A stretch of 64,000 nt of DNA from contig NZ_JAKGRW010000019.1 in NCBI RefSeq assembly GCF_021555175.1, forward strand, positions 414,225-478,224, written 5' to 3'. The notes beneath the pieces were generated by a model that saw only the letters and a program-made list of their open reading frames with translations, made no database searches and had not been told where the DNA came from. Made by a program: the position numbers and the translations under genes. Shown piece after piece: positions 54,883 through 63,090 of the stretch. This DNA comes from Nocardioides alcanivorans (GTDB lineage Bacteria; Actinomycetota; Actinomycetes; Propionibacteriales; Nocardioidaceae). The stretch's first letter is position 1. Each line of letters starts with the position of its first letter.

Positions 54883-55353
54883 TCAGGGGACGAGCAGGCG
54901 CACGGTCTCGGCGACGAGCGCCGGTTTGTCCTGGCCCTCGATCTCGATCGAGTAGCGGACGACTCCTTGGACACCGCCGGGGACGTCGGCGACCTCGACC
55001 AGGTGGGCGACGGCCCGGATCCGCGATCCTGCGGTCACCGGCTGGGGGAAGCGGACCTTGTTGAGGCCGTAGTTGACGGCCATCCGCGGACCGTCGACAC
55101 GGAAGATCTGACCGCCCAGCTTGGGGATGAGCGAGAGCGTCAGGTAGCCGTGGGCGACGGTGGCGCCGTACGGACCGGCCTTGCTGCGTTCCTCATCGAC
55201 GTGGATCCACTGCCAGTCCTCCGTCACGTCGGCGAAGGTGTTGATCCGTTCCTGGCTGATCTCCGTCCAGGCGCCGACCCCGAGCAGTTCGCCGACTGCC
55301 GCACGAAACTCCTCGACACCGTCGAAGACGCGGGTCGTGGTCTGCTCGCTCAT
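54883..55353 (-). CDS. MaoC-type hydratase (156 aa)
   Basis: Single hot-dog domain (R)-specific enoyl-CoA hydratase-like protein. ITQERIN-like segment ISQERINTFADVTEDWQWIH contains the catalytic D..H pair, then GPYGATVAHGYLTLSLIP and NYGLNKVRFPQPVTAGSRIR. It overlaps the SDR gene upstream as ATGA. SDR plus MaoC is the usual hydration/oxidation pair of a beta-oxidation cycle. Confidence 0.92.
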   Translation of the reverse strand: MSEQTTTRVFDGVEEFRAAVGELLGVGAWTEISQERINTFADVTEDWQWIHVDEERSKAGPYGATVAHGYLTLSLIPKLGGQIFRVDGPRMAVNYGLNKVRFPQPVTAGSRIRAVAHLVEVADVPGGVQGVVRYSIEIEGQDKPALVAETVRLLVP

Positions 55354-56243
55354 GTGCGCGGGCTTCCGTTGATCTGCGTGTTCGGCCTGGCCCGTTCCAC
55401 CAGCCCAGGAAGGGTCGCGGCGATCTCGTCGACCTCCCACCGCTTCTCCTGGACGGCGCGCGGGCCCTTGACCCAGGTCTCGGCGACCGAGATCTCTCCG
55501 CCCTTGATCGTGAAGACCCGGCCGGTGATGCCTTCCGAGGCCGGACTGCCCAGGTAGACGACCAGCGGCGCGATGTTGCCCGGGTCGCCGGGGTCGAAAC
55601 CGGTGCGCTCGCGCTCCGCCTCGACCGCTGCCACGTAGGCGTCGAGCCCGGCGGTCATGTCGGTGAGGGCGGTCGGGGCGATGGCGTTGACACCCACACC
55701 GAGCCGGGCCAGCTCGTCGGCGGCGAGCACCGTGAAGGCAGCGATCGCGGCCTTTGCCGAGCCGTAGTTGATCTGCCCCGGATTCCCGAAGAGGCCCGAG
55801 GGAGAGGACGTGTTGACGAGGCGGGGTGCGTCGACCGGCGTACCAGCCTTGTCCTGCGCCCGCCAGTGGTTGATCGCGTGCCGGCTGACGCAGAACGTGC
55901 CGCGCAGGTGCACCTTGATCACCGCGTCCCACTGGTCGACGTCCATGTTGACCAGCATCTTGTCGCGCAGGATCCCGGCATTGTTGACCACGGTGTGCAC
56001 CGTGCCGAAGGCGTCGATCGCCGCAGCGATGACGGCGCCCGCGCCGTCCCAGTCGGAGATGTCGTCACGGCTGCCGATCGCCTCACCACCGAGCGCACGG
56101 ATCTCCTCGACCACGGCATCCGGGGCTGCGACGTCGTTGACGACGACCTTCGCGCCCTGCCGTGCGAACTCGAGTGCGTGCTCGCGACCGATGCCGGCAC
56201 CGGCGCCGGTGATGACGACCACCCGGTCCTTGCAGAAACTCAT
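55350..56243 (-). CDS. SDR, peroxisomal-MFE2-like 3-hydroxyacyl-CoA dehydrogenase (297 aa)
   Basis: SDR of the long MFE-2 type: VVVITGAGAGIGREHALEFA, VVVNDVAAPDAVV, NNAGILRDKMLVNM, YGSAKAAIAAFTVLAADE. NNAGILRD and the C-terminal extension are characteristic of D-3-hydroxyacyl-CoA dehydrogenases. ATG at 56243 (MSFCKDRVV). With MaoC downstream and the acyl-CoA ligase 20 bases upstream this builds a beta-oxidation segment. Confidence 0.9.
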   Translation of the reverse strand: MSFCKDRVVVITGAGAGIGREHALEFARQGAKVVVNDVAAPDAVVEEIRALGGEAIGSRDDISDWDGAGAVIAAAIDAFGTVHTVVNNAGILRDKMLVNMDVDQWDAVIKVHLRGTFCVSRHAINHWRAQDKAGTPVDAPRLVNTSSPSGLFGNPGQINYGSAKAAIAAFTVLAADELARLGVGVNAIAPTALTDMTAGLDAYVAAVEAERERTGFDPGDPGNIAPLVVYLGSPASEGITGRVFTIKGGEISVAETWVKGPRAVQEKRWEVDEIAATLPGLVERARPNTQINGSPRT

Positions 56244-56263
56244 CGAACTCGTCCTCGTCTCAC

Positions 56264-57736
56264 TCAGGTTGCCGGGGCCAGCTGCGCGCGGAGCTCGCGG
56301 CGCAGCAGCTTCCCGGTCTCGTTGTAGGGCAGCTCGTCGACGAAGTGGATCGCGGCCGGCACCTTGGTCGACCGGAGCGCCTCGCGCACCCATGCCTGGA
56401 GCTCCTGCGCGCCGGGAGCAGTGCCGGCGGCCGGCACCACGAACGCCTCCACCCGCTCGCCCCACTCCGTGTCGGGTACGCCGATCACCGCCGACTCGGC
56501 GACAGAGGCATGAGCACCCAGCCGATCCTCGATCTCGGACGGCGACAGGTTCTCACCACCTCGGACGATGACGTCATCGGCACGGCCGTCGAGGAAGAGG
56601 AAGCCGTCCGCGTCCAGGTGGCCCCGGTCGCGGGTCGGATACCAGCCTGAAGCGTCCGTCGCCTTGTGGGAGAGGTATTCGCCCGAGACCTGGTCGCCGC
56701 GAACGAAGATCTCGCCGGCTCGGCCGGGAGGCAGGGCGCCCCCGTCCGCATCGCGGATCTCGATCTCGATCGACGGCAGCGCCTTGCCCACCGAACCCAG
56801 GCGGGCGCGAACCGTCGGATCAGTGCTCGCGGCCGCTTCCCGGTGGTCGTCGGGGCTGAGCAGCGTGATGGTGGAGCTGGTCTCCGTCAGTCCGTAGGCA
56901 TTCACGAGGTTGAGGTCGGGCAGCAGCGTCATCGCTCGTTCCACGACCTGCGCCGGCATCCGACCCCCGCCGTACGAGAGGTGCCGAAGGTGAGCCAGGC
57001 CTTGCCCGTCCGCTTCGACGACATCGAGGATCCGGTTGAGCATCGTCGGCACGACCATCGCCTGCGTGACCTTCTCGCGGCGTACCGTGTCGACCCACAG
57101 CTGCGGGTCGAAGGTGATCAACTGGACCATCCGACGTCCGGAGTAGACCGACGTGAGGACGGAGCTGACCGCAGCGATGTGGTACGGCGGCACGGAGACC
57201 AGGATCGCCTCGTCCGGTGCCGCGTTGAGGAAGTCGATCGTCTCGAGGACGTAGGGCACCAGGTGGCGGTTGCGCAGCACGGCAGCCTTCGGGGCGGACG
57301 TGGTGCCGCTGGTGAAGAGCAGCACCGCAGCCGCGTCGTCGTCGGGGAGCGCACCGTCCATCGCGGCGCCGGGCCGACGTTCGAGCACGCTCACCGAGTC
57401 GATGGCCGGCACCCGCGACGCGCACCCCTCGTCGGCCAGCACCGTCAGGGGCGCGATCCGCCCCAGCGCCTCGGTGATCTGCTCGTCGGTCCACCGATAG
57501 TTGATCGGGGCATAGGGCACCCCGCTCAGCGAGGCGGCGAACAGGAGGGCCACCGCCTCCGGCGAGTTCTCCCCGAGGTACGCCGCCAGAGGGGCGCCGC
57601 CGTCCTCTATGCCGGCCGCGTACTCATGGGCAAGGGTGAGGAGCTCGCCATAGGTGACGTCACGCTCGCCCGCCGTCACCGCGACGCGGTCGGGGTCTGC
57701 CTGGGCCACCATCTCGAGCAGCATGATCAGGTTCAC
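56264..57736 (-). CDS. Acyl-CoA synthetase (AMP-forming, 490 aa)
   Basis: ATP-dependent acid-CoA ligase, activates a carboxylic acid. A3 core LLFTSGTTSAPKAAVLRNRH, A5 NAYGLTETSSTIT, A7/A8 GWYPTRDRGHLDADGFLFLDGR and VIVRGGENLSPSEIED, and the C-terminal lysine in YNETGKLLRREL. Length slightly short of average but all motifs are intact. It opens a set with SDR and MaoC; the small two-cysteine protein precedes it by 9 bases. Chain type unknown. Confidence 0.93.
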   Translation of the reverse strand: MNLIMLLEMVAQADPDRVAVTAGERDVTYGELLTLAHEYAAGIEDGGAPLAAYLGENSPEAVALLFAASLSGVPYAPINYRWTDEQITEALGRIAPLTVLADEGCASRVPAIDSVSVLERRPGAAMDGALPDDDAAAVLLFTSGTTSAPKAAVLRNRHLVPYVLETIDFLNAAPDEAILVSVPPYHIAAVSSVLTSVYSGRRMVQLITFDPQLWVDTVRREKVTQAMVVPTMLNRILDVVEADGQGLAHLRHLSYGGGRMPAQVVERAMTLLPDLNLVNAYGLTETSSTITLLSPDDHREAAASTDPTVRARLGSVGKALPSIEIEIRDADGGALPPGRAGEIFVRGDQVSGEYLSHKATDASGWYPTRDRGHLDADGFLFLDGRADDVIVRGGENLSPSEIEDRLGAHASVAESAVIGVPDTEWGERVEAFVVPAAGTAPGAQELQAWVREALRSTKVPAAIHFVDELPYNETGKLLRRELRAQLAPAT

Positions 57737-57745
57737 GAGAGCACC

Positions 57746-58039
57746 TCAGTCCGAGGAGGGGAGCTGCTTGCTGGCAACGAGTTCGAGCGGCTCACCGGCG
57801 ACCGAGAGCGTGCCGTCACCGGGCTTCACGCACAGCACCTGGAGCCCCGAGGCCACGTGCACGTAGCGCTTGCCGAGCAGGCTGCCCTGGTCGAGCCCGG
57901 CGACCAGGGACCGCGAGCTCTCGGCCGCGCCTGCCGCCACCATCGGGTGTCCCCCGCACTCGAGCGTGACGTCGGCGCCACGCACCACCATCACCTCGGT
58001 GGCGCACGCGATGCTCACGACTCGGGTTCCTGTCTTCAT
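57746..58039 (-). CDS. Conserved small protein with two cysteines (97 aa)
   Basis: No named family that I can give. Sequence features: TRVVSIACATEVMVVRGADV, then LECGGHPMVA, and the C-terminal LCVKPGDGTLSVAGEPLELV. I recall similar small proteins beside acyl-CoA ligases and phosphotransferase-like genes in actinobacteria, which supports a real gene. The Cys in ACATEV and in ECGG could bind metal. Spacing to neighbours is 9 and 41 bases, so it is co-transcribed. Confidence 0.75.
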   Translation of the reverse strand: MKTGTRVVSIACATEVMVVRGADVTLECGGHPMVAAGAAESSRSLVAGLDQGSLLGKRYVHVASGLQVLCVKPGDGTLSVAGEPLELVASKQLPSSD

Positions 58040-58080
58040 TGCTTCCTCACATCCATGGGTTTCTCAGTTCGGGGCGCGGT

Positions 58081-59173
58081 TCAGGCACCGATGAGGTGCA
58101 GGGCGCGAATGGCCAGGGGGCGACCATCTCGCCGCGCTGACGCATCCGGGGGTCGGTGCCCTCGCCGCGCAGGTGACGGGCATAGAGCTGTTGCAGGATC
58201 ACTGCCGTCTTCCAGCAGCCGAACGCCTCGTACCAAGCGATCTGCGAGAGGTCCAGGTCGCTGATGGCGGCATAGCGCTCCACGACCTCTGCCCGGGTGG
58301 GCAGCTCGAGGTCGCGGGTCGCTGACGCCGCGATGAAACGCTCGGGGTGGTCCTGTGGCAGTGAGGCGTCCGGCCAGTAGTTGAGCAGGGTGCCGAAGTC
58401 GCAGAGCGGGTCGCCGGTGGTGGCCATGTCCCAGTCGAAGACGGAATGGACTCGGTCGGGATCACCCGGTCGGAACTGGCAGTTGTCGATCTTGAAGTCG
58501 TTGTGGACGAAGCCCGCGCGCTGGCTGCGCGGTTCGTTCGCGAGGAGCCACTCGCCGAGTCGCGCCATGTCGTGCCGGGTGGTGTCGGCGTCACGGAGTT
58601 CCGAGAGGTCGGCAACGGCATCCCAGCGTCGTTGCCAGCCCGACAGCTGCCTGCCGAGGTAGCCGTCAGGGCGACCGAGGTCGGCCAGGTCGCAGGCTGC
58701 AGGGTCGGCCTGGTGCAGGTCGGCGAGCGCGTCCACGACGGCCAGACCGACCCTTCGGCTGGCCTCGACGTCAGTGGAGATCGCGGCCGGCACGTGGTCC
58801 CAGACCACGACGCCCTCGCGGTATTCGGAGACGAAGAACTCGGCACCGATCACCTCGACGTCGGTGCAGTGGAGCAGTGCCCGCGGCGCCCGGTCATAGA
58901 CCCGGTGCAGCCGCGACAGCACGCGATATTCGCGGCCCATGTCGTGGCTTCCCGCTGCCACGACCCCGAAGGGTGGGCGGCGTACCACCAAGTGGGTGTC
59001 ACCGAACTGCACCCGATAGGTCAGGTTGGCCGAACCACGTGGGAACTGGAGCACGGAGAACTCCCCGACAGCTCGGGGAGCTCGGCCAGGAGATGGTCAC
59101 GCAGACGCGCCCAGTCGAGCTCCTCGCCAGGGCGCACCGGGGCGACGTCGGTGGGGACCTCGGTCTTGGTCAC
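58081..59173 (-). CDS. Aminoglycoside-phosphotransferase-fold protein (ACAD10/acyl-CoA-linked type), frame broken twice (about 364 aa)
   Basis: Kinase-like fold of the APH/ACAD10 N-terminal group. LTYRVQFGDTHLVVRRPPFG is the nucleotide loop, FVHNDFKIDNCQF the Brenner HxDxxxxN motif, VFDWDMATTGDPLCDFG the metal-binding Asp. Two one-base deficits: the C run 59063-59066 restores the N-terminus (GTG 59173 after AGGAGGAACC), and the G run 58116-58120 restores the C-terminus MVAPLAIRALHLIGA. Repaired length is standard. Genes of this group accompany acyl-CoA dehydrogenases and may phosphorylate 4-hydroxyacyl-CoA; a drug-resistance role is unlikely. Confidence 0.85.
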
Positions 59174-59210
59174 GGTTCCTCCTGATCGAGCGGGGCAGAC
59201 ACCAAGAACA

Positions 59211-59232
59211 CTAATTCCTCATGATGATTAGG
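59211..59232. promoter_or_regulatory. GntR-type site D
   Basis: CTAAT..CTCATGATG.ATTAG: nearly symmetric around TCATGA, 38-59 bases upstream of the GTG at 59173. On the minus strand it reads CCTAATCATCATGAGG and aligns with site E. Confidence 0.6.
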
Positions 59233-59321
59233 TCAACCTGTTCCGCGATCCGGACACAAAAATCCGGGCAGGCACTCGGCAGCGCCCACCCGGATCACGT
59301 TCCTGCGATCAGCACCACACC

Positions 59322-60937
59322 TCAGTGCGGGATGGTGACCTTGTCGGGGTCGAGCTTCACATCGATCAACACCGGCCGGTCACGGTTCGGCAGCTCGGCG
59401 AGAACCTCGTCCAGCTCCTTGAGGTTGCGCACCGTGTAGCCGCGGCCACCGAGCGACTCCGCCACGTCGGCGAACTCCGGCCAGTCGAACATCGACGGCG
59501 TCGGGTCCATGCCCTTGGCCCGGAACTGGACGTGCTCGGCGCCATAGGCGCCGTCATTGAGGATCACCACGACCAGGTCGGCTCCGTGTCGCACCGCGGA
59601 GTTGAACTCACCCACGTTGCCGAGCATGAACCCGCCATCGCCAGCCACCAGGAGCGTAGGCCGATCCGCAGCCTGGGCGGCGCCGATCGCGTTGCCCAGG
59701 CCCAGCCCGATCGACCCGAAGTTGACCGTGTGCACGTAGTCGTTCGGGTGCTTGACGTGGAACAGGTGGTAGCTGTGCATCACGAAGCGGCCGCCATCGA
59801 AGACCAGGCTGCGGTCCTGCGGGAAGGCGGCGTCAATCTTCAGGATGGCGGTGCGCATGTCGACGGTCTCGTCGGTGGACTGGTCGATGAAGGTGTCCTC
59901 GACCCGGAATTCCGCCAGCCGCTTGGCGAGCGCCTCCGAGGCGTAGCCGGACGACGGCACCTCGGCCTCGTCGAGCAAGTCGGCCAGTGCGGTGGCGACC
60001 GCACCACTGTCGCCGTGAACGCCGGCAGTGACGCCCTCGAAGCGACCGATCGCCTCCAGGTCGGAGTCGATCTGCACGACCGCCTTGCCCTTGAGCAGGG
60101 TGTGGTCGGCGGTGGTCCACTTGTTCAGGCCGGCACCGAAAGCGATCACGCAGTCGGAGTCGGCGATCACCTCGCTCGCGATCTCGTGCGAGAGGGTGCC
60201 GAAGATGTGCAGGTCGTGGGGCTCCCCGCGGAAGAGGTCGCGTCCGCGCAGGGTGGTAGCGAGTGGTGCGCCGATCCGGTTGGCGAGGCGCACGAGGGCC
60301 TCACGGGCCTGGCCGCCGCCTCGGCCGGCCAGCACGATCGGCCGCTTCGCCGAGGCCACGATGCCCGCGGCGACGTCGAGGTCGTCAGGGCCGGGCGTGG
60401 CCGCGGACGGCCGGACCCACCAGACGCCCTGAGGCTCCTCGTACTCGACGTCGAGCCACTGGAAGTCCACCGGGATGTTCAGCACGACCGGCCGGCGCTC
60501 CGTGTGGGCCCGGTGGATGGCGACCGCGACGTCCTCGCCCAAGGTCTCGGGTGTGCGCAACTGCTCGAAGCCGGCGCCTGTGGGCATCACGATGTCGCGC
60601 TGCGAGATACTCTGGATGTTCTCCTTGTCCACCACGGCGGTGTCGCCGGCTAGGACCAGGATCGGGGTGCGCTCACGCACCCCTCCACCAAGGCGGTGAC
60701 GGTGTTGGTCAGGGCCGGGCCGTGAGTCACCGACGCCACCCCCAACTCGCCGGAGATCCGCGCGTAGCCGTTGGCGGCGAGCACACACGTGGCCTCGTTG
60801 ACCACCGGGAAGAACTGCCCGCCGGCATCGCGGACGAAACTGTCGACGGCATACAGGTTGGCATCGCCCATGAGGCCAAAGATCTTCTGGACACCGTGCG
60901 CCTTGAGCGTCCGGGCCAGCGCCTCGTGAAACTTCAT
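59322..60937 (-). CDS. Thiamine-diphosphate-dependent enzyme, acetolactate-synthase-like, frame broken once (about 538 aa)
   Basis: Three-domain ThDP enzyme of the acetolactate synthase/2-hydroxyacyl-CoA lyase group. The catalytic Glu sits in VVNEATCVLAANGYAR (Asn replaces the usual His before Glu), the ThDP-Mg motif is GDGGFMLGNVGEFNSAVRHG with NDGAYG. The break is at the C run 60680-60683; one added base joins TALVEG to VRERTPILVL. It follows the GntR gene by 45 bases. In a CoA-ester pathway a carbon-carbon cleaving lyase or decarboxylase is plausible; the exact reaction is open. Confidence 0.87.
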
Positions 60938-60982
60938 CTCTTCTCTCCTTGCGTCACGTCGGAATGCGGCTGGAGCACCTCG

Positions 60983-61780
60983 CTAGAGCCACTCGACCGG
61001 TCCACTGACCAGGTCACCCAACTGTTCGATGTTGATCTCAATCACCTGCTGCAGGTGCTCCCGCATCAGTCGTTCTGATTCGCCGCGGTCGCCTTCGGCG
61101 ATCGCCTTGGCGATGCGCACGTGGTCCTCGACCAGTGCGTCCTGGATCGGCCGCGGGTCTCCGACGGTCGCCACGTGGTGGGCGACCAGGAGTCCGTAGG
61201 ACCTGAAGGTCAGCTGCATGACCTTGTTTCCCGTCAGCGCAGCGACGGCACTGTGGAACGACTCGTGGCCCTCCACGAACTGCTCGAGGTCCAGGTGCTC
61301 GTGCTCGTGCGCCTCCTCCTCCAGGAAGGCCTCCATCGTCGTACGCCGCAACTCGTCGTCCGGGTTGGCTGCCGCGAAGCCCGCCAGCGCCGACTCCGCA
61401 AAGACCCATGCCTCGAACAGCTCCGAATAGGTCGCGCCGGACAGGTTGAAGAAGAGCGCGTGCATGCGGCCGAGGTTGGCCGGGTCGACCGTGCCGACCG
61501 ACGGTCCACCACCGGGACCGCGACGGATGTTGATCATCCCCTGCACCTCAAGCAGCCGAAGCCCCTCCCGCAGCGATTCGCGACTGACGCCGTACTTCTT
61601 GAGCATCTCGGCCTCGGACTCGAGGCTGTCGCCTGGCACCAGGCCCTCTGAGGCGATGTCGCTGACCAGGTCACGCGCCACCACTTCCGCCGCCTTCAGC
61701 GGTCGCAGCAGCGATCGCCCCGAGGCGATCGGGATGCCCACGTGCTCCTTCGAACCTGCGGTGCTCTTCTTCTTGGCCAT
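60983..61780 (-). CDS. GntR-family regulator, FadR/FCD type (265 aa)
   Basis: HTH: GDSLESEAEMLKKYGVSRES then LREGLRLLEVQGMINIRRG; C-terminal FCD ligand domain with the metal/ligand His in HESFHSAVAALTGN and later HHVATVGDPRPIQDA. ATG at 61780 (MAKKKSTAGS) has AGAAGGGG upstream; the longer frame runs through the operator. Its promoter carries site E, and related sites occur in front of the island's other units, so it is the probable regulon master, most likely a repressor relieved by a pathway acid or CoA ester. Confidence 0.92.
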   Translation of the reverse strand: MAKKKSTAGSKEHVGIPIASGRSLLRPLKAAEVVARDLVSDIASEGLVPGDSLESEAEMLKKYGVSRESLREGLRLLEVQGMINIRRGPGGGPSVGTVDPANLGRMHALFFNLSGATYSELFEAWVFAESALAGFAAANPDDELRRTTMEAFLEEEAHEHEHLDLEQFVEGHESFHSAVAALTGNKVMQLTFRSYGLLVAHHVATVGDPRPIQDALVEDHVRIAKAIAEGDRGESERLMREHLQQVIEINIEQLGDLVSGPVEWL

Positions 61781-61838
61781 GGCGCGAAGCCCCTTCTGTC
61801 GCGATACCCTTTGCCAACGCAAAGGTCTTCCCCTGCAA

Positions 61839-61859
61839 CCTAATTCATCATGAGATTTG
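61839..61859 (+). promoter_or_regulatory. GntR-type site E (autoregulatory)
   Basis: CCTAATTCATCATGAGATTT, 59-79 bases ahead of the GntR start codon. Contains the same TTCATCATGA as sites A and B. Confidence 0.65.
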
Positions 61860-61915
61860 TCACAAGGTATGCGCAGGAATCCGCTGGACACCTCCACTGG
61901 ACGACCTGACGCGGC

Positions 61916-63090
61916 TCACAGCCCGGCGTCCAAGCGGGTGATCGCCTCCGGGTCGACGACGGCACCTGACTCGAGCGCCGCACGAGCTCGCACCATCGAC
62001 CTGGGGAACCCGACATTCAGGTGGCCGGTGAGATGCCCAGCGTGATCCACCCACGCCACTCCCCACTTCGCCGGGTCGTCGTGCTCGCGGAACACGACCC
62101 GGTCCCCCGGACGGTGCTGCCCGACGTACTGGACCTTGCGACCGAACTGGTCACTCCAGAAGTAGGGCACGCGGTCGACGCCAAGGGGCTGTCCGACGAT
62201 CGTCCGGGCGACCGCAGCCGCACCGTTGAGTGCCTCGTCCCAGTGCCCGGAGTGCACCCGCTCCCCCAGCCGCGGCGAGTGTCGCGCGGCGATGTCGCCG
62301 ACGGCGAACACCCGCGGATCACTGCTGCGACCGTCCGAGTCGACGGCCACGCCGCCCCCGGACAGCTCGAGACCGGAGTCGACGAGCCAACCGCTGGCCG
62401 GCCGTACGCCGACTCCCGTGACCACCAGGTCGGCAGGAATGAGGGAGGCGTCGGTCAACCGGACCCCTTCGGCCTCGACGCTCTCGACGAAGGCCCCGGT
62501 GCGCAGATCGATGCCGTCCCACCACGGCAGGAACCGTTCGGCAACCAGTGCCCCGAGGGGCCGGAGAGCGGCGCGGACCTGCCTCGAGGCAGGTCACCTT
62601 GCAGTCTGCTGCCAGTGCCGCGGTGGCCAACTCGGCACCGATCCAGCCGGCACCGATGAGTACCACCCGGGCCCCCGGGAGCAGACCGTCCCGAATCCGG
62701 GCGGCATCCTCCTTGGTGCGCAAGGTGGTCTGGGGGCCGGTCCCGGGCAGGGCCACGGGCTCCGCGCCAGTGGCCAGCACCAGTGCGTCATACGTGACGT
62801 CCCCGCGTCGGTGCGCACGATCCGGCCGGCCGGATCCAGACCGGTCGCCCGTACGCCGAGGCGCAGATCGACGCCGGACAGGTCCAGGTCGAGGTCGGAT
62901 CCGGTCTCTGGGCTCGCGAGCACCGTCTTGCTCAGCGGCGGCCGGTCATAGGGCGGATGCGTCTCCGCTCCGATCAGCACGATCGGCCCCGAGTGCCCGG
63001 CCTGCCGCAGCGCGACGCAGGTGCGGCCGCCGGCCAGCCGGCGCCGACCACGACCACGGTGCCGTCGTCGGGGATCCGTGTGCCGGTCAC
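61916..63090 (-). CDS. FAD-dependent ferredoxin reductase (rhodocoxin-reductase type), frame broken three times (about 391 aa)
   Basis: NAD(H):ferredoxin reductase. FAD motif VVVVGAGLAGGRTCVALRQ appears after repair near 63032-63040, then THPPYDRPPLSKTVL, VVLIGAGWIGAELATAA for NADH, VFAVGDIAARH, and the reductase C domain with PYFWSDQFGRKVQYVG. Further breaks at 62801-62804 and around 62575-62585. GTG start at 63090 overlaps the acyl-CoA dehydrogenase stop as GTGA. Such reductases serve P450s or ring hydroxylases; none is in the window, so the partner is elsewhere. Confidence 0.8.

Noticed and set aside
58081..59173. Aminoglycoside resistance gene
   Set aside because: Only the fold is shared. 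The setting (acyl-CoA ligase, ThDP enzyme) and sequence fit the acyl-CoA-linked ACAD10-type group.
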